Shown here piece by piece: positions 12,058-22,286 of a stretch of 64,000 nucleotides of DNA; position 1 is the stretch's first letter, and the number at the start of each line of letters is the position of its first letter. The stretch covers positions 941,443 through 1,005,442 of the forward strand of contig NW_027192191.1 in assembly GCF_041956535.1 (NCBI RefSeq), in the 5' to 3' direction. The position numbers and the translations under genes are program-made. Under the pieces are notes generated by a model. It did not search any database. It saw only the letters and a program-made list of their open reading frames with translations, and was not told the DNA's origin. The stretch is from Calcarisporiella thermophila CBS 279.70. Taxonomy: Eukaryota; Calcarisporiellomycota.

Positions 12058-13122
12058 ATGACCTCACAGGATAACGCGTATGATCGAGTTATCAAGCGTG
12101 TAAAATCGTATGAATTATCCCCAGAGGAGCTCAGGGCTGTAGAAAAAGCGCGGAGTCAAGTTTCAACTCACAGTAGGATCATGCTTTTATAATATCGATT
12201 ATTACGCACGATTAAATGGCAAAGCTCACCGGCGCTTTTCTTTAGCATCCATAGGAACTTTTACGGGTGCACTTACTGGTTTTTTACTTGCAAGGAGAAA
12301 GCGGTTTAGCCCTTTCCAAACTTTTGCACTATCTGCTGGTAGTCTGCTGATTGGTGCCCAAATCGGTTTTCTTAGTGGTTCAATGGCGGGTATACGAACT
12401 ATACAGTCCCTCCCTAACCCAGACCGCCTGATCCGCTTGATCCGAGATATTCAAAATGATATTATCCGTGAAAAGAGGATGGGAAGCATGAGACCCCCTC
12501 CCCCAGGTGCTGGTCCTTTAGAGGGTTCTCAATCTGAAAATCAGCAACCAGGGTTGGAACAACCTGTGGAGAGACAACAGAGAGGATACAAACGAGCAGG
12601 AGAACGTATGCCCGACGTATCCGAGCAACCTGAGCCTGCGCTAGATAGAGGATATGAAGAATCACAAAGTCGTGGCGGTTTCTTTGGGGATAGTGAACCC
12701 CCCACTGGTATACGATCTATTATTATTTAATTTATGAGGCACTAATTCCCATTATGCATTTACTCGCAGAAGATGAACGGTTATTCCGACGCGAATGGCA
12801 AGACATAAACGCAAACACAAGTCAAGAAGACAATAAATCTCGATCCCGGTGGGCACAAATTCGCCTTGAACAAGGTCAGCCCCCATCCGCTTGGGATCGT
12901 ATTCGGGAGAAGGCCTATAAGTCAGACACAGGGAGAGAAAATGCTTCCGAGAATGGAAATTCCTCTCTGCCACGGTCATCTTCTTTCTCAACCTCCGACA
13001 CTCTGTATTCTAGAGACCCTCAAAATCAAACAGATGCTATTCCGCGTACTGTAGAAGACACCGAAGCAGTGCGAAGAGGATCTCGTGTTCGCACCAACCA
13101 GTATGGAGATATCGTGGAATAG
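12058..13122 (+). CDS. OCIA-domain-like small membrane protein
   Basis: Three exons (12058-12172, 12246-12707, 12770-13122) give 309 residues. The N-terminal part, YELSPEELRAVEKARSQV, followed by two short glycine-rich hydrophobic stretches (GTFTGALTGFLL and AGSLLIGAQIGFLSG), resembles the OCIA-type arrangement of mitochondrial or endosomal membrane proteins. The rest is hydrophilic, with two AW/RW-type repeats (SRWAQIRLEQ and SAWDRIREKA). Reading straight through the first intron seems to produce a frameshift at 12173, but a standard 73-base intron (GTAGGA...TTTCTTTAG, branch-like CTCAC) restores the frame. The family call rests on pattern only; that it is a gene is much surer than its name. 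Confidence 0.7.
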
Positions 13123-13223
13123 ATTTTTAAGTTTATGCTGTATATATCCGATAAGCAGATGATTTTATTAAGGAAAAAAACTATCGCTTCTAGTTTTTAA
13201 AAACACGTTGTAATGATACAAAA

Positions 13224-14251
13224 TTAAGAGGTATATTGAATGCGATTTTCAAGGGCACGGTGATCAACATATTCTAAATCCACCAATCTGTAAAACAGTA
13301 AAAAATAAGATAAGCGTTCAAAAATAAAAACAAAAGGTGGAAGAATGGCTCCTTACCCCGTCATCATCATCTTGAAGCTTTTGAATTGCTCAGCCATTCT
13401 CACTACCGCCTCCTGTATGATTAATATCGAATTCACTTCCACCAGCCATAGGTTTTCTCCACCAAGAGGTCGAGCGGATAATAGGTCATGCTTTTGATCA
13501 AGCTATGATAAATTAAAAAAGAAAGCAGTGAGTACTGAGTATTAAACAGATAAACATTCTATAGTCTTTATCACCCTAAATAACTGCGTAACCGTGATGC
13601 GTAAAATATCATTAAAGACGAAGCAGTAGCCTTTTCGAGAAATTTCGAATGACATTCTGAATCAAATTGAAAACTTTTGAAGATTATGCGCTTGAATTCA
13701 TAGAAAAATAGTACTTACCTATACCCTAGTAAAGATAAAAAATCAAATACCTTGCCATTTATTTTAACTGTGGTTACTTGGCGTACGGTCACAGTTTTGC
13801 CAGTAAGACGAGGTTCTGGAGGACCAAACTGACATAATTGCCTATATGTATGAGAAAATGCGATTAATATCTTATATGTTTACTCTCACGTCATATGTTA
13901 CACTGTCGGAAGAAATACGATCATTTCATACCATTCTCTTATATTTAAATCATTAAGATTTTCATTCACTACAGAAGATCTTAATCTTAAAACGATGTCT
14001 TCACTTCTTGCGGGTCCGATAGGGGTCTCAACTATATTCATTTGATTCACAGTTAGCTCTTGTGTTGGTATGGGATGATTGAGCTTCTCACCAGCCGGCA
14101 CGAACACTATTTCATGTTCATATACATCTTCTTCATTTGATAGACCGCACAGACTTTTAAGTCGCTCCAGAAGGTTTGGAAGAAGAGTGTCGTCTATCAG
14201 GCCGTGAAGACTGCACTCAAATGTAGGCGCGGGGCCAGTCTGTGTGGACAT
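13224..14251 (-). CDS. MED18: Mediator complex subunit 18 (Med18/Srb5)
   Basis: Head-module subunit of Mediator, acting in RNA polymerase II transcription. Five exons on the minus strand (14251-13932, 13841-13719, 13656-13575, 13502-13357, 13287-13224) give 244 residues, normal for the family. Recognisable parts are the N-terminal ECSLHGLIDDTLLPNLLERL, the central DFLSLLGY and SFEISRKGYCFVFNDIL (the EFIEKGHRF-like segment), WLVEVNSI, and the C-terminal GLVDLEYVDHRALENRI. It is divergent from the methyltransferase gene at 14378, and the 126 bases between the two starts must serve as a shared promoter region. Confidence 0.9.
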
Positions 14252-14377
14252 TACGGCTAATTCCTTGGAACCAGGTATATATAATACAAAAAATTAAGAA
14301 TAGCGTCCTACGTATAAAAAGTCGTCACAACCGAAGCCATCCAATTCATATCTGAGAGAATACCAAGTTTGCATCCA

Positions 14378-15067
14378 ATGACTACTTCCGAATTCTGCTC
14401 TTCGACGTCTTATTTCGACTCTGCATCAGCAAATTATAATACCCGGCCGATCCGAAATCGCATTGCTTCGAAGGCCGCAAATGCGATTCTTGAGCGTCTA
14501 CCTTTGCATAACTTCCGTCTCCTAGATTTCGGTTGTGGCACAGGTTTACTCTCACAACGTCTTGCAGAGCACACAAGCTACATCTTAGGAGTAGATACTT
14601 CACCTCGAATGATCGAGGAATTTAACCGAATATGTTGGGAGAATGGTGTAACTCCTGAGGAAATGCGAGCTGTATGCCTAGATATAAGCTCGACGGAAAT
14701 CCCGCCAGAATTAACGCAAGAGCCACTATTTGACTGTGTGGTGACGCTTCAGGCGCTTCATCATATTCGAGATGTAACTTCGGTATTGAAAAGTTTGTCC
14801 AGACACATCTCCTCAGGTGGGTGGTTTGCGGGCGTGGATTTACGCAGAAAAGAAGAATACGGTAGCTACTTCCTTTGCTCTTCCTCTACGAATTCACATA
14901 GTAATGTTTACCATCGTGGCGGATTCACTCCTGAGGAACTTGAGGATGCCTTGATAGGAGCAGGATTTGTGGACATTATTGTAGAAACAGCATTCGTGCT
15001 TCCAAAGCAAATCGGGCAACACCTTATTGAATTTGAATTTGTTATTGCAATTGGCCGGAAGCCATAG
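14378..15067 (+). CDS. class I SAM-dependent methyltransferase
   Basis: Single-exon gene of 229 residues, starting at the first ATG (MTTSEFCSSTSYFD); a TTG three codons upstream was not used. Motif I is LLDFGCGTGLLSQRL with the SAM-binding GCGTG loop; motif II contains LGVDTSPRM; LDIS and DCVVTLQALHHI follow as the post-II and IV regions. A C-terminal GGFTPEELEDALIGAGF helix is typical of UbiE/COQ5-like methyltransferases. It has no membrane or targeting signal, and the substrate is unknown. It is divergently arranged with MED18. Confidence 0.85.
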   Translation: MTTSEFCSSTSYFDSASANYNTRPIRNRIASKAANAILERLPLHNFRLLDFGCGTGLLSQRLAEHTSYILGVDTSPRMIEEFNRICWENGVTPEEMRAVCLDISSTEIPPELTQEPLFDCVVTLQALHHIRDVTSVLKSLSRHISSGGWFAGVDLRRKEEYGSYFLCSSSTNSHSNVYHRGGFTPEELEDALIGAGFVDIIVETAFVLPKQIGQHLIEFEFVIAIGRKP

Positions 15068-16467
15068 CATATTACTATATATACTGTAAAATATAGTGTA
15101 TGTGGGAAAGTTCCAAGTGTTGCTGTGTACTTCATTTTAAGGAGAAACGATCGCATATTTAGTACGATGAATATGTATCAAGCATGAGAAACATAAAGCA
15201 TATTTAAAAATGACTATCAATTCGCCTAGTTGGCACGTTAAAAAAAATCAATATATTTTTCCCTCTTAAACTAGCCTTTTTATTAAATAGAATAGAATAT
15301 TATATATGAGAGAATGGGGATGCAGAATACGATTTGAAGTGCCTTTTTTTTTAAAAAAAAAAAAGATTCTTCAATATAGCCCTTAAATATTTTCAGAGTA
15401 TAAAATATGAATCTGTGAAGTCGTGGATTGGTTAACACATTCTGAAAAATAGAATATAAGAATCATAATTGAGAATTTGTATTATTTTATATAACAACAC
15501 GTTTTAAATCGCGTTTTATAGTTAATAATGGATCATATGTTATTAGAAGAAAATATTTTATTTGGAGGTATTCGTAATCGTATTCCAAAGACTGTCCCAT
15601 TCTTATCATTTGTTTTTTCCTATACTCTTTATTTTATTTCACCCTTATCTCATTATTTTTCGCAAATAGACAGGACCCTTATCTGGATTAACATTTCCCA
15701 AGGGTTTACTTTTAGTCGTTGCATGGTTTAAATGGAAAATCAATAGGGATCTACCCGAAAGTGAGTGAAAAAAAAAATGTCAGTGCGCAAATTGCTTCTC
15801 GGTTCAACTGAGAGCACCATGTTTATTTCATATAAAATAGTTGCTATAGAAGAATAAGATTACGGAAAATCAGGAATAGTAAAATAAAAGATGTTGGCGG
15901 CAAAATCTTAATATAGGCAAAATGGCTCTAGCCCCATTAATAGGGGACAGCAAGGTGTCACAGCACTTGCATATTATAGGAATAGGGAGATGAATTAAAG
16001 GCATCAGTTATATTACAACCATATATTTGGATATACGAGAGTTGATTCAATGGTGAATATCCCTAGCTCCAAGAGAGCTGGATCTCTATTTAAATTTACA
16101 GTCTAAGACAAATTACACCCTTACAGGCGAAAAAGAGGGCCAAGAAACCCTTCCCCTAGTGAGGGGATTGTTTGAATAACCTATAGTTTTATCATAAGTA
16201 GAATACCCTTTAACTAGTCTAACGGTCAAAGGGAGGAGTTCCAAATAGCAAATCAACGCCAATTAACTTAATTGCTTGATTTTCCAAATTGAAATCGGGC
16301 GAAGAGGGAACGGATATTTTAGTTTCTCTCTCGACGATCTCTCAGTTTCCCCATGTGTTTTGGATCAAACGCCACAAGTACTCTCTAATTTATTATGCCC
16401 ATTTTTTTTTTCGTCGTTTTCTTCCCAAGAGTAAAGAGTACACGAGAAGAAGCTCTACGTTAATATC
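15068..16467. other. intergenic stretch with one weak small-gene candidate
   Basis: Mostly AT-rich without genes. A homopolymer junction (about 10 T followed by 13 A) lies near 15343-15364. An ATG at 15528 opens a short frame that could splice to a hydrophobic ending near 15768; this is treated under the findings. The last 200 bases are the upstream region of the stress-protein gene. Confidence 0.45.
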
Positions 16468-17316
16468 ATGCCTGGAACGAACAATCCATCCGAGCAAAAG
16501 GACCAGTCCAAGCAAACCGAGCTGCCGGGCCAGCAAGATCAGAAAGACTTACAAAAACTTTGTGAGCAACCAGCACAGCAGGAAATGGAGCGTCGCCCCT
16601 CTCTCGAACCCCATGATAGGCGACGCGTACTGATGTGTCTGGACAGCTCCGACTTCGCAAAGGAAGCGTTTGAATGGTCCATCAAGAATCTCCTTCGTCC
16701 AGGATCAGATCACGTAGTTCTTGCAACCTCCGTGGAGCGGTCTGGAACACCTATACGCGCCGACTTTAGAGATCATGCTGTTGGAAATGGGCTTAGACGG
16801 CGAATGAGCGAGGTCGAGCAGGAAAAAGGAACAGAGATGCTACGGCCTCTAGCAGAACGTCTAGTCGAATTTGGGGTATGCTCTTGTAACTAGTTATCTG
16901 AAGAATTCGGCTCACCAGATCATATTATATAGGTTACTGCTCAAGTGTGGGTGCTCAAAGGCGACCCCAAGGAAAAGCTAGTAGAATTATCGAAAAAGCT
17001 AAATATTGACATGGTTATCGTCGGTTCTCGGGGACGAGGATTATTAAAGAGGTATTCTGATAATTAGATCGTCATGTTTTAACGTTCTCCCGCTAATGTA
17101 CATATTTCAATTGCTTAGTCAACTCCTTGGAAGCGTTTCGAGTTATTTGTAAGTACCATTTGCTATTGAATATTTCACCCTGGATTATATATACATATTC
17201 TGCAAATATTTAGGGTCCATCACTGCGAATGTCCTGTGATTGTAGCAAAATCAAAGAAGACTGAGCATACCCCAACAAGAAGGAGATCTGTTATTGGAAT
17301 TATAGGTGGGCAGTAA
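16468..17316 (+). CDS. universal stress protein (UspA-type)
   Basis: Four exons (16468-16875, 16933-17051, 17119-17148, 17214-17316) give 219 residues. The third exon is a 30-base microexon. The first ~50 residues are a Gln/Lys/Pro-rich extension. The Usp fold follows: RRVLMCLDSSDFAKEAFEWS as the first strand and helix, LKGDPKEKLVELSKK, then VIVGSRGRGLLK and SQLLGSVSSYLVHHCECPV. The G-x2-G-x9-G-S nucleotide-binding pattern is present as SRGRG...LLGSVSSYL, so an ATP-binding form is likely. Family members help cells tolerate stress, and their molecular activity in fungi is poorly defined. It converges with the PB1-UBA gene. Confidence 0.88.
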
Positions 17317-17575
17317 AGAATCGATTTGTTAGATTATATTTTTTTTTTCTTCATGCCCCTTCAAATTTCATGTTTACTTTCTTGACCTAATTCAATGTTA
17401 ATAGTATTTACAAAATTTATTTTATTCTGCCTCATGATATATATTTCTTATGAAACCATAGTACAACAAAAAATATATATATAAAATTAATAGTGATTCG
17501 CTACATAATGTCGTTTGGAACAAAAAATATTACAATCAAAAGTATATTCTTGACTTCATGGAATGCTTTTGATGT

Positions 17576-18890
17576 TTACTGGCTTTTTTCTCCAGATTCA
17601 CGCTGCTTCTCCGCTTCATTGCGCCTATTCACCAGCACCTCCACAACTCGTGGCACGTTTCCATGGTAGCGTCGAAGCAAATCTTCGAGATCGGTTTCGC
17701 CATAAAATCCCATCGCATGAAGTTGCTTCACAAGTTCATCAATTTCTTGTTCAAAATTAGCAGTTTGCTGCTGTTGTTGCTGATGCTGGGATCCAGTAGC
17801 CCCGAATCTCCCGTATCCACAGTTGGCGCTTCCTGGAGAAAATCGGCGTCCTTGATTAAAGTATGTGTCCCCGCATCCTCTTTGCCAGCCATGACAACCG
17901 CGACGACCCCACCAGGGCCCACCAAATCCGCCGAATCCTCCAAATTGACGATATTGTTCATTATTCTGCAATGACTGCAGCCAGTGCTCAAGATTTTGAA
18001 CATCGAAGTTAACCGCTATATTCTCTGCAACCTAAAGAAAAGGGTGCCTTTTGTTAAATCTTTGTTGAAACAAATGACGCTGAATTAAAATGCTTTCTTA
18101 CGTGATTCATTATAGAGTTAATACGTTCAATGATTTCGGGGTTCTGGTCCAACAAGTCTCTAAACCGCTCTGCTAATCCCTCTACCTCACGGGCCAGCTT
18201 AACAAAGGGAGGCTCCCCCTCTTGGGTACTTTGCCCTTCTCCTTGACTCGCAGAGTTTTTAGCTTCTCCTGTTGAACTCCCCTCTTCCTGAGGATTCGCT
18301 GCCACCCCCTCAGTTTCCATGGGTGTGGCATTGTCTTCGGCAACATCCTCAACTGTCACTGCTCTGTATTTCCCCTTTTCGGAGTCGCCAGCATTCACAT
18401 TACTCTCTCCTTCGGCACGCTCCTGCTCCGGGGCTGGAGTTACAAAATTTTCCGTCACTTCAGTACGAGGTGTCTGTGCGCCTGCGGCAACGAAATCCCA
18501 CCCCTCTGAGTCGGAGCTGACAAGATAGAACCTGGTAATATTTGTGGCAAGAGCTTCGCGCAGCTCCTCAGTAGTATCCAAGGAAATAATATCACCATCG
18601 TGGTCATGGTATTGAAGCGTAGGGTTGGTCACCAAGGGGAAGAGTGTGCGGAGCTTGAAATGAAAAAAAAAGGAGTTAGCAAGAATATCTTTAAGTATCA
18701 GCTATTGAGCTATATCCGCGACTTAAAAGTCTCCAGGAGATAAAAGGTCCAGGATATACCTGGGACGGTATGGAGGATATGAATAATTTCTAACCTTCTC
18801 CTTCAACTGCTCCCAAGTAGTGTTCTCGGTGTCAAGCGATATGCGCCGAGCTTTGTTGCGCAAGATAAATTTGACAGAGACGACAGCCAT
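17576..18890 (-). CDS. PB1-UBA protein, p62/Nbr1-like adaptor without ZZ finger
   Basis: Three exons (18890-18795, 18653-18102, 18031-17576) give 367 residues. The N-terminus is a PB1 domain: a basic strand VSVKFILRNKARRISL and an acidic OPCA motif YHDHDGDIISLDTTEELREA, so it can in principle polymerise head to tail. The middle is long, acidic and Ser/Gln-rich. A helix (FVKLAREVEGLAERFRDLL) follows, then a Gly/Trp/Arg-rich segment with a polyQ run, and a C-terminal UBA-like domain (ELVKQLHAMGFYGETDLEDL..YHGNVPRVVEVLV). PB1 plus UBA is the outline of selective-autophagy receptors such as p62, but the ZZ finger is missing and no clear W-x-x-L Atg8-binding motif in an acidic setting was found. 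The role in ubiquitin-linked turnover is inferred. Heat-shock-type elements lie upstream. Confidence 0.82.
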
Positions 18891-19086
18891 TTCGAATTCG
18901 TTTTTCACAGAAGCGTGATTCCTTATTTTATTGTATGAATTGATAAAAAAAAGAGTTGAAGGAGTATGAGGGGAAATCCGTTTCAGTTAGCCCCTTATAT
19001 ATTAGAGCTTTCATTTGGAGGCCGCGTAAACCCTCTTGGCAGTCGTAGGCAAACTGACTACGGAATAATTTCACATCGGTCGAATC

Positions 19087-19092
19087 CTATTG
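19087..19092 (-). promoter_or_regulatory. CCAAT box upstream of the PB1-UBA gene
   Basis: ATTGG on the plus strand (CCAAT on the gene strand), about 200 bases before the ATG at 18890. A CRE-like ACGTCA lies about 20 bases further, at 19111-19116. Both are short motifs that gain weight only from sitting with the heat-shock-type elements. Confidence 0.4.
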
Positions 19093-19120
19093 GCTGACAA
19101 AAATTTTAGTACGTCAGCTG

Positions 19121-19133
19121 GAAGCTTCCAGAG
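19121..19133. promoter_or_regulatory. heat-shock element (three phased units)
   Basis: GAAGCTTCCAGAG reads as GAA-nn-TTC-nn-GAg, with exact 5-base phasing of the nGAAn unit bound by Hsf1. It lies about 230 bases upstream of the PB1-UBA start and downstream of the WD40 gene's stop, so only the PB1-UBA gene is well placed to use it. Confidence 0.6.
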
Positions 19134-19203
19134 CGAAGTGGAGGTCGATTGTTTTGCGCAAGACGTTGCTTAAGAATTTCGTGTTGCGTAAGAGGGCAGG
19201 AAG

Positions 19204-19226
19204 GAATGTTGGAGAATATTAAGGAA
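19204..19226. promoter_or_regulatory. second heat-shock-like array (five phased units)
   Basis: The run reads GAA-nn-TTg-nn-GAA-nn-TTa-nn-GAA, five units at 5-base spacing, with the three GAA units perfect and the two TTC units each one base off. It lies about 315 bases upstream of the PB1-UBA start. Confidence 0.5.
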
Positions 19227-19307
19227 TAATAAAAAGAACACAATTCCACATTAAGGTTTGCCGAAATAAGTACGCATGAATAATTACAATGTTGACAATA
19301 GTAAGGG

Positions 19308-21668
19308 TCAGATTATTTCGCTCTTTTCATTCTCCTTTTCACCGAAATGCTCTGGTACTCGATATACAAACACAGCAGGCATACCCGCCTCCAACGATAG
19401 ATCGCGTTCCTCGGAGCCATTCACTTTTACAAGCAACACATCCCCTCGTAAATGTACGTCGAATATCTGTCTCTCGAAAATAGATATGGAGAGGGCAGGG
19501 ATTAAAGGCTCTTGCAGATCCTGTTGATGTTGTGTAAGGATATCTTCGATACGCCACACATAGAGCTGCCCATCATATCCCCCACTCACGAGATATTTGC
19601 CATCGTCAGAAAGCGCCAGCGCTGTGATGAATGAAGTGTGCACGCGTGCGAGCTGCAACTTGGAGGTAAATAGTGTTTTGCCGCTCGGAGAGGTGATGGA
19701 GTTAACTAAGGGGAAATATACACGAAATTATGAGCATTTTGCGTCGAAAAGTAAGAGTATCACCGACGCCAAACTTACAGAACTTTAGAATGCCTTGACC
19801 CACTACCGGAGTTTGTGTCTGCTTATCTTTCAGCTTGCTTCGTTTTTTAGGCGGATTACCTGCAGGAGTTGTTGCCAAGCTTCTCTTGGTAGCTTGTGAG
19901 CTATACTTGTCCAGAATGCTCCGATCAAAAAAGAGAGTGATGCGGTCGTCTTGACCGGCGACGACCAGGAATCTATGGTAATATTGCTTTAGCTTAAAAA
20001 TTTAGTAGAACCAAAAATTTCTCGAATTGCCTGTTCTGTTTTTGCCAGCATATACTCATCACTGCTCCAAACTCAATGCAATTTTGCCATGTAACTGTTA
20101 AATCAACTTCGTCACTATGAATCACATGTGTCCCCCGCTTTTGAATCCTTACTGATAGGACCGTAACTGACCCATCCTTAAGACCAACAGCGAGCATACT
20201 GCAATTGTTCGCGTAAATCAAAAGAAGCAATGGGATATTATGACAATGCCATGAGAAGTATACTGAAAAAAGCACTTACTTTCCATCGCTTGAGAATTTT
20301 ACTGCAGTGATCTCAGGCTCATTCTTGCCAGAGGACCGCCATAAAAGAGGACTTTTACGATACCAATGGCCTTGAGGTTCTTCTCCTTCTGGAATCTGCG
20401 TAAACGCATCCGTTTCATTGAGAGTGGGCGTCTTTGCAGGTTTTTCATCAAGAATATGGCAAGTATAGATTGCAAGACGACTGCCTAACGCTACAATGAA
20501 CAAGGAAGAACAAGGATGCCAGCACACACTTTTTGAAAATAAAAAATTAAAGAAACTAAGAACATGTGGAAATAGGCAAAACAAAAATCATACAACGATA
20601 CCTACCAGTTGATTGCATTTTCAACATTACTTTGAAAGCCAGAATCGAACTTAAGAGGTAGCATTCGTCTTTGAGAAAAATCGCAGACATAAACTGGCAA
20701 AATCCCATTCATTTCAAACTCTAATGTGAGAGCCAGGAGAAGCATATCGCTGGTTTCGTGCCACTGGCATATCCACTGCGAATTTGCTGCTAATACTCTA
20801 TTAACTGAGAGTTCCTAAATTGTAGAAGCGATGAAATAGCTTAAGTCGTCCAAATGATATAAATTAAGGTTGAAATACCTACCACAGAAAAATCACTTCG
20901 AAATAATGGAGATGGAGAGACCAGGCAATCAAGCGCCTCAAATATGGGGCCCTCTATTAGCTTCTTTCTTTCTCCGGTGCCAATTGTCGAATCTGACCAA
21001 AAGTGTAGGCGCGAGTCACTTACGGAACTGAAATAGATATTCTCCTAAAAAGAGAAAGAATTACTCAAACTAGAGTTGGGGTCAAATTAGATAAAGTTAT
21101 GCTTACAGAATGCTTCAGGTCTCTCTTTCCTCTAATTGCTAAAGATAATTCTCGACAATCTCGAAGGGGGATAATCTGTAATAGAGTTGGGACAAAAGAT
21201 GACCTTGCAATTTTTGTAGACGCGTCATTGATCCAAGAATGCCCCTCGAATGGGTGCTGGCAAAAACATTTCATCCGAGAAAGTGTCAATTTGACATCCC
21301 GTCGACTAAATGGGTAAGCGTAGGACGATTTAACCTAAGAAAATTAAGAAATTTCGGAAATACCCACTCTGCACAAACTAATGCATCCCAAATATCGTTC
21401 TTTCTGTAGAGTCTAAAAGAATCACAAGGGCAGTTCTATCATAAAAATGCTTAATTAATTTCGTGTATCTATCCGATTGAAAATGTGTAGCATACTTTGT
21501 TCCAATTGTTCATACAGCCGCCATACTTTGCGTTGTTTGTTCCTGCTCCATTTTCTTGCTAAATAGTGATCATAATTACACCAAGTGATGAATGCAATTA
21601 GTGTATACTACTTAATAGATTATTCTTATCATTATTAGAATAGACGTCCAAGATCTCACCTCTGTCAT
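19308..21668 (-). CDS. WD40-repeat protein, unidentified
   Basis: About ten exons on the minus strand. Supported ones are 21668-21660 (ATG ACA GAG), 21558-21496, 21435-21364, 21334-21107, 21044-20883, 20814-20606, 20528-20280, 20198 to about 20000, 19972-19779 and 19705-19308. The start reads MTEQENGAGTNNAKYGG. WD-like blades include CVCWHPCSSLFIVALGSRL, ITAVKFSSDGNMLAVGLKDG, FLVVAGQDDRITLFFD and ITALALSDDGKYLVSGGYDG. A Lys/Arg-rich insert (KKRSKLKDK) suggests nuclear localisation. The intron between 21363 and 21335 would be only 29 bases. The junction between the exon ending near 20000 and the one starting at 19972 could not be placed in frame with a GT donor. A HomolD-like box lies 96 bases upstream, so a link to ribosome production is possible but unproven. 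Confidence 0.75.
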
Positions 21669-21763
21669 GTTGTCGCGACAGAATTTTGTCTATTTAATTT
21701 TATCAATATTTTACAACTGATATGTTTCGCCACTTTGGTCGCGTTATGGTTTAATTCCAAAAG

Positions 21764-21771
21764 CAGTCACA
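21764..21771. promoter_or_regulatory. HomolD-like box (CAGTCACA)
   Basis: An exact CAGTCACA octamer lies 96 bases upstream of the WD40 gene's ATG. In fission yeast this box drives ribosomal-protein genes and some ribosome-biogenesis genes. The same octamer, inverted, is upstream of RPS26 in this window. Confidence 0.45.
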
Positions 21772-22286
21772 GTCAAGGTACTATGTAAGAATTTGGAAAG
21801 TGATTTACGCGTTGGATGTTTAGAGAATATATATTATATCTCCTATGAAACTGCTATGCAAAAAGCTTTATTTAACAAGTCTGAATGGGTCAATAACCCG
21901 GTGCATATTAACATATATTAAAAACGTTATTGTTTTTCATGAGATTGATAAAATATTAGGTATCCACCACTTTGGGGGAGCTCATTGAACAAAGAAAAAA
22001 GTTGTCCTCTTTACTCCATTTGCTATTATTTAAAGCTGCTATTTTTACCTCGAATAGTACCAAGGCAGGTAAAATATAGAATCAAGAAAATCGATGATAT
22101 TTAACCCCTATTTTCTATTACTCTTTTGTCTTGCCGCTAAGGGTATGATAAGTGTTCAAAATGCCCTCAATCAAAAGAAGATATCCAAAAATATATAGCA
22201 CATAAGATGGGGGATATACAAATAAGGTAAAACGAGAAATAAGATAGCCTGTTGGATATTAAATAAAAATGAGTATATAATTATAT
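21772..22286. other. intergenic stretch, nothing assigned
   Basis: AT-rich, with only short closed frames. It is the upstream flank of the WD40 gene and the 3' flank of the membrane-protein gene. Confidence 0.5.

Noticed and set aside
12170-12250. Apparent +1 frameshift in the OCIA-like gene
   Set aside because: A standard 73-base intron with good donor, branch-like CTCAC and acceptor restores the frame and gives a family-like sequence.
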